DNA of 64,000 bases, taken from assembly GCF_000812665.2 (NCBI RefSeq), contig NZ_CP014327.1, positions 4,183,501 to 4,247,500 of the forward strand, given 5' to 3'. Positions 36,679-44,504 of this stretch are shown piece by piece. How positions within the stretch are numbered: the first letter of the stretch is position 1; the number at the start of each line of letters is the position of its first letter. The DNA comes from Falsihalocynthiibacter arcticus. Lineage in GTDB: Bacteria; Pseudomonadota; Alphaproteobacteria; Rhodobacterales; Rhodobacteraceae. The notes beneath the pieces are model-generated. The model searched no databases and had not been told where the DNA came from. It was given only the letters and a program-made list of their open reading frames with translations. Both the position numbers and the translations under genes were made by a program.

Positions 36679-37082
36679 TGCTCGAGTATACAGTTTCGGC
36701 CAAGCGGCTGGATGACACTGGGTCCGAAGCAACGGCGGGTGAGGCAAGTATCATTCTGGATACCGGAATGGCCGGACGGCCCGATGCCCTCAACCCTGCC
36801 GAGTTACTGCTGGCATCTTTGGCCGCCTGCATGATCAAGGGGGCCGAACGCGTGGCCCCAATGATAAAATTTGATCTGCGCGGCCTCGAGGTATCGCTTC
36901 ATGGTCAAAGACAAGACAGCCCTCCCAAAATGTTGGCGATCACCTACGAACTGATCGTTGACACCTCTGAAACCGACGAGCGCATCGAGTTGCTACACAA
37001 GAACATCCGCAAGTATGGCACGATCTCCAACACACTGGATGCAGCACTTGAACTTTCTGGCACAATCCGGCGCAAATCCTGA
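36675..37082 (+). CDS. OsmC/Ohr-family protein
   Basis: 135 residues from the ATG at 36675 (a second ATG at 36678 is possible), overlapping the previous stop. The OsmC motif PAELLLASLAACMIKGAERVA holds the first cysteine. The second conserved Cys position, usually in the central helix, is not seen, so peroxidase activity is uncertain. It may act as a thiol-redox or sulfur-relay protein. Its stop overlaps the next start. Confidence 0.82.
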   Translation: MMLEYTVSAKRLDDTGSEATAGEASIILDTGMAGRPDALNPAELLLASLAACMIKGAERVAPMIKFDLRGLEVSLHGQRQDSPPKMLAITYELIVDTSETDERIELLHKNIRKYGTISNTLDAALELSGTIRRKS

Positions 37083-37957
37083 TGTCCCACGACCACGCGG
37101 CCCCGAAGAACCTGACCCCCGCCTTTCAATGGGCTGTTGGCCTGAATACTGTCTACGTCATACTTGAGGCCATAGCCGGGTTTATGACGGGCAGTCTGGC
37201 ATTAATCGCGGACGCGGCCCACAACCTGACGGATGTCGCAGGACTTCTGATTGCATGGGCAGCAATGGGCTTGGCCAAACGCACGCCCTCGGATCAGTTT
37301 ACCTATGGGCTGGGGCGGTCGACCGAATTGGCTGCGCTGGCGAATGCAATCGTCATTCTGATCGGCGTTGGCGCGGTGGTTTGGGAGGCCATGGGCCGCT
37401 TTCAAACAGCTGTCGAGGTACCCGGCGGAACCATCTTGGCCGTCGCCCTTGTCGGGATAGGCATCAATTTTGGCACCGCGATGCTGTTCAGATCTTCGCA
37501 GCATGGCGATCTGAATGCCAAAGGCGCCTATTTGCACATGATGGCGGATGGCGCTGTTTCTGTCGCAGTGGTTCTGGCAGCGGGCGGCATCCTACTGACA
37601 GGTTGGACATGGCTTGATCCCGCCGTCGCTATTCTGGTCAGCTTGGTCATTGCAGTCACCGCATACGGCCTAATGAAATCCTCGTTGCGGTTGACGCTCG
37701 ATGGCGTCCCCGAGAACATTGATAAAAACGCCATTAGCGATTGGCTGGCCAATCTTCCCGGCGTGCAGTCGATGCATCATCTGCATATCTGGGCATTGAG
37801 TACGACCAAGACGGCGCTGACGGTCCACCTGGTTATGCCTGAGCCGGCCGAGCCTAACTTTCTAACTGAGACATCACACGAGCTCGAACATGAGTTCAAC
37901 ATTGATCACGCGACCATTCAAATCGAACATCCAGACGGCCAGTGTGAAAGCAAATAG
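37082..37957 (+). CDS. Cation diffusion facilitator (CzcD type)
   Basis: 291 residues, six membrane helices. Metal-site residues in LIADAAHNLTDVAGLLIAW (helix II) and YLHMMADGAVSVAVVLA (helix V) match Zn/Co/Cd exporters of the CDF family. A cytoplasmic C-terminal ferredoxin-like domain includes GVQSMHHLHIWALST and EHEFNIDHATIQIEHP. Last gene of the arsR operon. It exports divalent metal in exchange for protons. Confidence 0.92.
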   Translation: MSHDHAAPKNLTPAFQWAVGLNTVYVILEAIAGFMTGSLALIADAAHNLTDVAGLLIAWAAMGLAKRTPSDQFTYGLGRSTELAALANAIVILIGVGAVVWEAMGRFQTAVEVPGGTILAVALVGIGINFGTAMLFRSSQHGDLNAKGAYLHMMADGAVSVAVVLAAGGILLTGWTWLDPAVAILVSLVIAVTAYGLMKSSLRLTLDGVPENIDKNAISDWLANLPGVQSMHHLHIWALSTTKTALTVHLVMPEPAEPNFLTETSHELEHEFNIDHATIQIEHPDGQCESK

Positions 37958-37975
37958 ATACGGTGACGTCTACGG

Positions 37976-38806
37976 TCAGTTTTTGCGCGCTGCATCAATA
38001 CCGCGTCTCCCTTCAATCCGACCGGCACGGAAAGCAATGACTTCACCTTCAGTAAATGCCTGCCAAGGCTCCGCAGTCAACGGAACGCTGGCCACAATGC
38101 TAATGTTCTGGTCCGCTCCGGTGACGGTTAGCCCATCTCCGCTGATTCCCGCTCCGGCAGGTGAACAATGATGCTGCAAATAGACCAATCCCGGAGCCGT
38201 TACCTTGCCTGTCGCGGCATTCTTGCGTCGGTCCCCGTGTGCAAACAGGGCGTCACCGTCGGAATATAGAAAATTTGCAGGGCCCATTTCTCGTATCTCT
38301 GCGGCAAAGGTTGAAACCATCTCCAAACGCTCTTCAAGCAGGGGAATATTGTCCGGTGTGGTCCAGATTGCTGCCAGACGTTCTAGCAAGCCACAAAAAG
38401 CCAGCTCAGAATCTGTCTCTCCGACAGGAGAAAAACGGCGTGATTGAAGTGTAGTAGCTTCCAAGATGCCCGGTAGACAGCCATTGTGGGCAAAGCTGTG
38501 AGTTCGTCCTGCCAACTCTCTCACAAACGGCTGCGCATTGCGGTAGGTAGGGGCGCCCATCGTCGCCTTGCGAATGTGTGCCATTACCAAATCGCTGCGC
38601 AACTCATGCTGGCCGACAAAGCGCAGCCAGTCACTGTCATCCGCCGATCCTGCATCTATGATCAGTCGAACATCATTACTCTCATAGTAGGCGACGCCCC
38701 AACCATCACGGATCGACGTCGGTGGGCCACCGTGTTGTGCCAACCGCGACAGCGACAAGGATGCCGTAGCAGGCAAATTGCTGGATAGTCCAAAAAGTTC
38801 ACACAT
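37976..38806 (-). CDS. Class II glutamine amidotransferase
   Basis: 276 residues from the ATG at 38806, chosen because it gives MCELFGLSSN, with the catalytic cysteine exposed at position 1 after Met removal; an in-frame start 21 bases upstream would bury it. The Ntn-hydrolase domain includes GWGVAYYE, HIRKATMGAP, FAHNGCLPGI and GETDSELAF. Similar to YafJ/EgtC-like stand-alone glutaminase proteins with unknown acceptor. Convergent with the CDF gene; no partner gene adjacent. Confidence 0.88.
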   Translation of the reverse strand: MCELFGLSSNLPATASLSLSRLAQHGGPPTSIRDGWGVAYYESNDVRLIIDAGSADDSDWLRFVGQHELRSDLVMAHIRKATMGAPTYRNAQPFVRELAGRTHSFAHNGCLPGILEATTLQSRRFSPVGETDSELAFCGLLERLAAIWTTPDNIPLLEERLEMVSTFAAEIREMGPANFLYSDGDALFAHGDRRKNAATGKVTAPGLVYLQHHCSPAGAGISGDGLTVTGADQNISIVASVPLTAEPWQAFTEGEVIAFRAGRIEGRRGIDAARKN

Positions 38807-38907
38807 GGCTTTGCACGCCCCTTTCACGGTGATGCTTCAAACTTGTTCCTGCGACGTGTTTTTGCTCGGGGAAAAGCTCTGCCGCTGCCACAGGCCCAAC
38901 ATTGCCA

Positions 38908-40095
38908 CTACCCGAGTATTTCAACGGCCAAGGCGATGCCCTGTCCACCGCCGATACACAGCGTGACAATGCCGCGCTTTAGCCCGTCGCGCTGCATCGA
39001 ATGCAAAAGCCGCGTGGTCAGAACCGCGCCCGAAGCGCCGATCGGGTGACCATGTGCAATGGCCCCGCCTTCGACATTCACAACGTCTTCGGACAGGCCT
39101 AGTTCGCGCAACACAGCCAGCGAGATGGCGGCAAAGGCTTCGTTGATCTCGATCCGGTCAACTTGGGCTACGGTCCAGCCGGCCCGATCCAACGCTTGCC
39201 GGACGGCGGGCACGGGGCCAATGCCAAACATCCCCGGTTCAACGGCACCAACACCATAGGCAACCAAACGTGCCATTGGTTCCAGACCCGCCTTTTCTGC
39301 AAATCCACGGTCGGCCACAATCATCGCCGAAGCTCCGGTATTCAGCCCTGGCGCATTGCCTGCGGTGATCGTGCCGTCTTTGCGGAAGGCTGGCTTTAGT
39401 CGCGCGAGAGAGTCCAGCGTGGCATCGGGTCGATTGTGTTCATCTTTGTCAAAAATCTCGGAGCCCTTGCGGCCTTTGACCTCAACTGGCGCGATCTCGG
39501 CCTCGAATTTGCCTGCCGCTTGAGCGTCGGAGAACAGGCGTTGCGACCGCGCGGCCCAAGCATCTTGATCATCGCGGCTGATGGCGTATTTTGTCACCAA
39601 ATCTTCGGTATGCCAGCCCGAATGTTCACCTGAAAAGGCGTCGTTCAGGCCATCGCGCAACATCGCGTCATAGACTTGTCCGTCGCCCATGCGATAGCCC
39701 CAACGGCCAGCGGGCATCAGGTAGGGGGCGGCGTCCATGTTTTCCATACCACCGGCGATTGCGACCTCTCCGAACCCCAACCAGATTTCTTGTGCGGCTG
39801 ACGCGATGGCCTGCGCGCCCGACCCGCAGACGCGGTTTACGGTCATGGCAGGTACCTCGACGGGGACACCGCCGTGAATGGCAACCTGCCGCGCGGGGTT
39901 CATTTTGGTGCCAGCCTGAATAACGTTGCCCATTACAACAGACCCAAGCCGCGCGGCATCGAGGCCTGAGCGGCTAAGCACTTCGCGGATGACTGACGCC
40001 CCAAGATCGGGGGCGAGCACAGTTTTCAAGCTACCGTTATAGGTGCCAATTGCGGTGCGAAGTGGATAGCAGAGAACAATTTCACGGGTGGTCAT
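38908..40095 (-). CDS. Acetyl-CoA C-acyltransferase (thiolase)
   Basis: 395 residues, normal for biosynthetic thiolases. Active-site Cys in TVNRVCGSGAQAIASA near residue 88, His in AHGHPIGASGA near 347, second Cys in VTLCIGGGQGIAL near 377. Catalyses condensation of two acetyl-CoA or thiolysis of 3-ketoacyl-CoA. It lies 26 bases after a DsrE-type gene on the same strand, probably co-transcribed and preceded by an FNR-like box. No beta-oxidation or PHB partner is nearby. Confidence 0.94.
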   Translation of the reverse strand: MTTREIVLCYPLRTAIGTYNGSLKTVLAPDLGASVIREVLSRSGLDAARLGSVVMGNVIQAGTKMNPARQVAIHGGVPVEVPAMTVNRVCGSGAQAIASAAQEIWLGFGEVAIAGGMENMDAAPYLMPAGRWGYRMGDGQVYDAMLRDGLNDAFSGEHSGWHTEDLVTKYAISRDDQDAWAARSQRLFSDAQAAGKFEAEIAPVEVKGRKGSEIFDKDEHNRPDATLDSLARLKPAFRKDGTITAGNAPGLNTGASAMIVADRGFAEKAGLEPMARLVAYGVGAVEPGMFGIGPVPAVRQALDRAGWTVAQVDRIEINEAFAAISLAVLRELGLSEDVVNVEGGAIAHGHPIGASGAVLTTRLLHSMQRDGLKRGIVTLCIGGGQGIALAVEILG

Positions 40096-40121
40096 GGCTG
40101 ATAGCTCCTTGGCGTATGAAT

Positions 40122-40457
40122 TTAAAAACTAATGACGCTTGCCCCTTCAGAGGCAAAACGCGGAAAGGCGGTGGCTGCTGATTCAAGCGCAAGATTGCGG
40201 CTCCGAAAGGCGGCCTCGGCACCAATCTGTTGGGCGATACCGATGCAGGTTGTCACGCGCGCACCAGATTTGACTAGGGCGTCGATCTGCGAATTGAATT
40301 CGGCTTGCTCGGCATCGGCAAGCATCCGTTCGGCGGGGCCAAATAAATAGACTTCCAGTTCACCCGATGGGGCTGAAAGGATGCGTTCGGCCAAAGCGGG
40401 CACCGTTTGCAGCGATGAAGGGTCGGCGTGGAATAAGTGTAGGACGGTTTTGGGCAT
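40122..40457 (-). CDS. DsrE-family protein
   Basis: 111 residues: VLHLFHADPSSLQTVPALAERIL, ELEVYLFGPAERML, SGARVTTCIGIAQQIGA. DsrE/DsrF-like alpha/beta fold. The lone Cys in VTTCIG is in the position used for sulfur transfer in TusD/DsrE proteins. Precedes the thiolase gene. Role not defined. Confidence 0.8.
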   Translation of the reverse strand: MPKTVLHLFHADPSSLQTVPALAERILSAPSGELEVYLFGPAERMLADAEQAEFNSQIDALVKSGARVTTCIGIAQQIGAEAAFRSRNLALESAATAFPRFASEGASVISF

Positions 40458-40546
40458 GGGGAATCCTGTTCTGGCATGGCTTCTTGCGCGACTCAGAACG
40501 CGGCTGAATCACGCAGGCTAGGTTAGTCACGGTGCTTTGAATTAGA

Positions 40547-40560
40547 TTGACGCAAGTCAA
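40547..40560. promoter_or_regulatory. FNR/FnrL-like binding site
   Basis: TTGAC-GCAA-GTCAA, a perfect dyad matching the FNR/CRP superfamily consensus TTGAC/T-N4-A/GTCAA. It is centred about 97 bases upstream of the DsrE-thiolase pair and may activate it under low oxygen or in response to nitric oxide. Confidence 0.65.
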
Positions 40561-40696
40561 TGACGTGCGTGGCAACGGTATGGCTTCTAGGATTCAATAA
40601 ACGTGGACGCACCTATGCATTTCAAAACTTTGCCCCAAGCCACTTTCGTTCCCTTGGCTGAACCTGATCCTCGATGCACTTCCGCTCATTTAACCT

Positions 40697-41272
40697 TTAT
40701 AGATCGACCTGTCCCCAAACCGAAAAAACATCTTCGGCACGTGGCCTATCGGCTGGCGCTGGCTGTTTCGACACAGTGCCAACCGCGACAAATCCCAAAA
40801 ACTGTTCTATGGCGCTGAGCCCAAGGCCTTTTTGAAGTGCGCTGGTCTTTACCTTATCCCCGCTGACAATCATCGACCCAAACCCGAACGATGTCGCAGT
40901 CAGCAAAATATTCTGTACCGCAGCCCCTACTGACACCCACTGCTCGTGGGGCGGCGCGTCCGAAACATCGTCGCGGATGATGCCAACCACGGCGATCAGG
41001 CAGGCTCCATTAAGGGCTTTTTCACGGGCTCTCTCAGTTTGATCCTCGCTGAGCGTGCCATGCGTTTCGCGGGCGGCTACTTCGAATAAGTTTGCGAGCA
41101 TCGTCCGTTGGTCATTTCTGATCAGAATGAAGCGCCATGGGCGTAATCGGCGGTGATCAGGTGCTGCGCAAGCTGCATCAATCATCGTCCTTACTTGCTC
41201 AAGACTCGGGCCAGGCTCGATAAGCCTTCGTGGGGACACGGATCGACGGCGAACTATGTCATCTAACGTCAT
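40697..41272 (-). CDS. Nitroreductase-family flavoprotein
   Basis: 191 residues. FMN-binding nitroreductase fold: IVRRRSVSPRRLIEPGPSLEQVRTMIDAACAAPDHRRLRPWRFILI, WVSVGAAVQNILLTATSFGFGSMIVSG, EQFLGFVAVGT. Resembles the short YdjA-type group. Follows aioA on the same strand with a terminator-like hairpin in between, so it may be expressed separately. Confidence 0.9.
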   Translation of the reverse strand: MTLDDIVRRRSVSPRRLIEPGPSLEQVRTMIDAACAAPDHRRLRPWRFILIRNDQRTMLANLFEVAARETHGTLSEDQTERAREKALNGACLIAVVGIIRDDVSDAPPHEQWVSVGAAVQNILLTATSFGFGSMIVSGDKVKTSALQKGLGLSAIEQFLGFVAVGTVSKQPAPADRPRAEDVFSVWGQVDL

Positions 41273-41293
41273 ATTGGTCCCTCAACAGGAAGA

Positions 41294-41313
41294 GGGCGGC
41301 AACCTTGCCGCCC
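41294..41313 (-). terminator. Terminator-like hairpin after aioA
   Basis: Read on the minus strand: GGGCGGCAA, loop GG, TTGCCGCCC, a perfect 9-bp stem followed by TCTTCCTGTT. It lies between the aioA stop and the nitroreductase start. The T tract is short, so termination may be partial. Confidence 0.65.
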
Positions 41314-41337
41314 AACTCTTTTGGATTATTACGCAAC

Positions 41338-43791
41338 TCAGGCCGTATATTCCTTGGACTTAAAGGAAACAGCTTTTGAGCGGGGAGTCGCATTCGCAAG
41401 TTTGCGAATATTACCCCACGTGTGTTTGTAGTCTGGCAGGACCAGCTCATTTACACCGGGACTCACAATGTTGCCTTGGCTACCCGCGGGCGAACCAAAT
41501 ACCATTGCGACCTGACCAGGTTTGGCTGTCTCCACTGGATAGGCCATGCCCTGTGTTGCGCCATTTCCGTTTGAAATCTCGATCAAATCACCGGCGGATA
41601 TACCCAAACTGGCCATATCGTCGGCGTTCATTTCAATGAATGGATACGGGAAGCGGTCTTGGATAAAGTCATTGTCTTGATCTAGGAACTGGCTTTGCCA
41701 AAAGATGTTGGCACGCACGTTGTTGATCCAGAACTCATACTTGGCTTCTTCCTCGGCTTTGCCAGCAGCTTGCCAGCCCCGCCATCCAGCAGCGCAGAAC
41801 AGAGCCTTTTGATCTTCGCGACCGTGCCGGGTGAACTTGCCGTCCGAATATTCCCGCTCAGTTCCGATCAGCTTGCCGTCCTCAAAGCCAACAACCGGTT
41901 CAAGAACACCATTGTTCCCCATCGCACGCAAACGGTCGTAGGTCACATCAGGATTGCCCTGATGATAGCCGTCCATAAAGGCATCTTCTTCGGTTTCCCA
42001 ATCATACCCTTTGAACTGCGCGGCATAGTCAGCGTTGCCCATGTCAGTCAGAACACGTTCCATATTCTGTGCAACGGCAGCTGCAATGAGGCAGTCAGGG
42101 CGAGAGTTGCCAAATGGATCCATGTATTTTTCAGACAGGCGCAAGCGACGTTCACCGTTCATCGACGTCAGGTTCATCTCGCTGGCTTCACACGCGGCCA
42201 AGACAACATGTGCGTTTGCACCGATCTGGCTGTGGATGATGTCCACATCAACAACAAACAGGCCACCCGCATTGACCGCCCCGACGATTGCGTCGACCAA
42301 ATCCGCACGGCTTCCCCCTGCTGCAGCGTCCATGGCGTCTTTGACCATGTCAGAGCGCTTTTTGTGCACGCGCTTGAACTGAGATGCGTTCAGTGTGGTT
42401 TTGTAGTGGTCTGTTGCCCAGATGTGGTGGACCTTGCCGCCGCCATTGATCAAAAGCTGATCGACATATTCTGCCGGGCGACCAACGTGGCCGTCGGATG
42501 GACGGTAGTACCCTTCTTGGTGTCCACCAAGACGACAAATCCCGCCACCTTCACGGCCAACGTTACCCGTCGCCAAGGCGATGTTTACCAACGCGCCGAT
42601 GGTGCGATAGTTATCATTGCCCCAGATGATCCCTTTCTCATAGGCGGTTACGCATTTGCGGCGCTCACCGTCTTTGGGTTCCGCAATCCACGCAGCGGCC
42701 TTGGCAATATCTTCAGCCGAAACGCCGCAAATTTCTGCAGCCTCCGCCAACGACATGTTTGTCGCCTTCATCGCTTCTTCCAAGCTACCCAGTGCGGCAG
42801 GATGCGCCTCATCTTCTGCAACGGCGACACCCTCTTGGAAGGTCGAGTTGGCGATAAAGTCCGTGTCGACCCAACCTTTTGATACAATCTCGGTAAAGAT
42901 CGCATTGAACAGAGCCATGTCAGAGCCGGGTTTGATCGCCAAATGCAGAACGTTTTCTTTACCAGCGACTTCTTCAGCTGCATTGACCGTTACCGAACGG
43001 CGGGGATCAACCATGATGAACCGCGCACCGTTCCGCATGCCAGGAACCATGTGGTTCAGGAACAGGTTGGTTTGCGTTTCCAAAGAATTTGCACCGACCA
43101 TGAAGATCGTATCGGTCAGTTCATAGTCTTTGTACTGATAGCTCAACTCACCGATGCCCATGTCGCGCGTAGAGTGCACTTCGGAGTTATACGCAGGGCG
43201 GTTGTGGATGCGGCAGTTTTTCACCTTCATCGATTCAAAGTAAAGCTTGCCTGTGCCCCATGTGTTTTCGTAACCACCAGCAGAACCGCCGTGGTCAAAC
43301 ATGGAGACCACGAGATCATCCTCTGATCCTTCGGTCACGACGCGCGCCGTAACCTGCGCCACAAGATCAAGCGCGTCGTCCCAACTGGTGGGCTGATGAA
43401 CACCATTGCGCCATACCAAAGGATCGGACAAACGCTGTTGCTGCGTTCCAGTTACCGTGGAGGGACGGTTTTCTGCCATGCGTGCTCCGCGGATCGAACC
43501 AAGACCCGAGTTCACAACGCAATCATGATCTGGAATAACCGCCAAATGTACGTCTTTGCCGTCCTGTTTGACGATGTTGTACATCGAAGGTGCGATCCAA
43601 ACGCCGTCAGCACCCTGCTGTTCGCTTAGGTCGATACCTAATGCGTTGTCCTGCATCGTACCCTGCTTATTGCGATCCCACGTGTATGCCTTGTAGCCAC
43701 ATCCAACGATGCAGTAGTGGCATGTCACGTTGTGTACCTTGGCATCCTTTGGTGGAATGGGAAGCCGGTCTATCTGTCTTTTATATGTCAT
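41338..43791 (-). CDS. aioA: Arsenite oxidase large subunit AioA
   Basis: 817 residues, full length for the DMSO-reductase-superfamily enzyme that oxidises As(III) to As(V) in the periplasm. Cys24, Cys27 and Cys31 in VTCHYCIVGCGYKAY bind the [3Fe-4S] cluster typical of AioA. Molybdopterin contacts include NRPAYNSEVHSTRDMGIGELSYQYKDYE and DIIHSQIGANAHVVLAACEASEMN. There is no signal peptide; it is exported on the Tat signal of AioB. It follows aioB, the standard aioBA order, and would be coupled closely if the aioB frame is restored (15-base gap). The long open frame on the other strand is a codon shadow. Confidence 0.97.
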   Translation of the reverse strand: MTYKRQIDRLPIPPKDAKVHNVTCHYCIVGCGYKAYTWDRNKQGTMQDNALGIDLSEQQGADGVWIAPSMYNIVKQDGKDVHLAVIPDHDCVVNSGLGSIRGARMAENRPSTVTGTQQQRLSDPLVWRNGVHQPTSWDDALDLVAQVTARVVTEGSEDDLVVSMFDHGGSAGGYENTWGTGKLYFESMKVKNCRIHNRPAYNSEVHSTRDMGIGELSYQYKDYELTDTIFMVGANSLETQTNLFLNHMVPGMRNGARFIMVDPRRSVTVNAAEEVAGKENVLHLAIKPGSDMALFNAIFTEIVSKGWVDTDFIANSTFQEGVAVAEDEAHPAALGSLEEAMKATNMSLAEAAEICGVSAEDIAKAAAWIAEPKDGERRKCVTAYEKGIIWGNDNYRTIGALVNIALATGNVGREGGGICRLGGHQEGYYRPSDGHVGRPAEYVDQLLINGGGKVHHIWATDHYKTTLNASQFKRVHKKRSDMVKDAMDAAAGGSRADLVDAIVGAVNAGGLFVVDVDIIHSQIGANAHVVLAACEASEMNLTSMNGERRLRLSEKYMDPFGNSRPDCLIAAAVAQNMERVLTDMGNADYAAQFKGYDWETEEDAFMDGYHQGNPDVTYDRLRAMGNNGVLEPVVGFEDGKLIGTEREYSDGKFTRHGREDQKALFCAAGWRGWQAAGKAEEEAKYEFWINNVRANIFWQSQFLDQDNDFIQDRFPYPFIEMNADDMASLGISAGDLIEISNGNGATQGMAYPVETAKPGQVAMVFGSPAGSQGNIVSPGVNELVLPDYKHTWGNIRKLANATPRSKAVSFKSKEYTA

Positions 43792-43806
43792 TGTCTATGT
43801 CCTCCC

Positions 43807-44324
43807 TTACAACACGTTTGACGGGCGACCGAAAATTAGGTCGCTTGCGCCTTCGGCGTAGATGTCACCGCTGTCATCAACGCGGAGCGTAAATTGTGGT
43901 AAGTTCTGGGTCGCATGACCCCAAACTTGCTGCCCCCCACTTCGGCGTCAAAGCGCGAAAAATGGCCTGGACAATTGAGAGTGCGATCTTCGCCGTTGTA
44001 GTTGAGATACCAACCCTTATGCGGGCAGAGCACCGAATAGGCGACAATGTCACCATCAGGACCAACGCCGCCTTCAACAGCTTCGCCCATCTTGAGCAAA
44101 ATGCCGGGGCTGTCCGCATCCGGGAATTCGATATCGACCGGATCATTGATGGCAAGATCTGCAATGTTGGCCAATTTGGTTGATGGGTAGTCGAGTTGCG
44201 CACCGGGCGTTGCGGCTTGCGCCTGCACTCCGGTCATCATTGTGGCCGCTGCGCCAACCCCTGCAACGGCACCGCCGCGCAAAAACTGGCGACGACCCGC
44301 GTCGACGAGTTTGTTACATTTCAT
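43807..44324 (-). pseudogene. aioB: Arsenite oxidase Rieske subunit AioB, apparent frameshift
   Basis: Tat signal GRRQFLRGGAVAGVGAAA, then a Rieske domain with Cys100/His102 in LCPHKGW and Cys118/His121 in NCPGHFS binding the [2Fe-2S] cluster. As written the frame leaves the family sequence after EVGG and stops at 43836. One extra G in the run of six (C run 43933-43938 on the plus strand) restores QVWGHATQNLPQ and a normal C-terminus ending FGRPSNVL at 43807, about 172 residues. AioB carries electrons from AioA and the Tat signal for both. Either an inactivating mutation or a homopolymer sequencing error; the intact reading is so well conserved that error is likely. Confidence 0.9.
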
Positions 44325-44440
44325 TTTCGGTTCCTCCCTGAAGCCTTTTGCAACAGTCTAGCAAATCACCGCAGCCAACTGTCACCGCCCTTCATCGACG
44401 GGGTCCCTTGTAACTCTATGTTTGAAAATGATTTTTTTTG

Positions 44441-44460
44441 ATGTTCGGATTCCCGAACAT
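44441..44460. promoter_or_regulatory. Palindrome upstream of aioBA, likely AioR site
   Basis: ATGTTCGG-ATTC-CCGAACAT, eight-base perfect arms, about 117 bases upstream of the aioB start, in the gap between aioR and aioB. Position and symmetry fit an activator site for the AioR response regulator. Confidence 0.65.
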
Positions 44461-44504
44461 AGATTGATGTAATCCACGGTATACTTCAGCCAGGTGGCGA
44501 CAAC

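Noticed and set aside
41695-42882. 395-codon open frame on the plus strand inside aioA
   Set aside because: It is exactly antisense to a highly conserved molybdoenzyme gene, has no ribosome site and reads like no protein family. A codon-usage shadow.
44361-44378. Possible sigma-54 promoter TTGGCTGCGGTGATTTGC before aioB (minus strand)
   Set aside because: The GG and GC elements are 12 bases apart instead of 10. With AioR lacking GAFTGA this is more likely chance.
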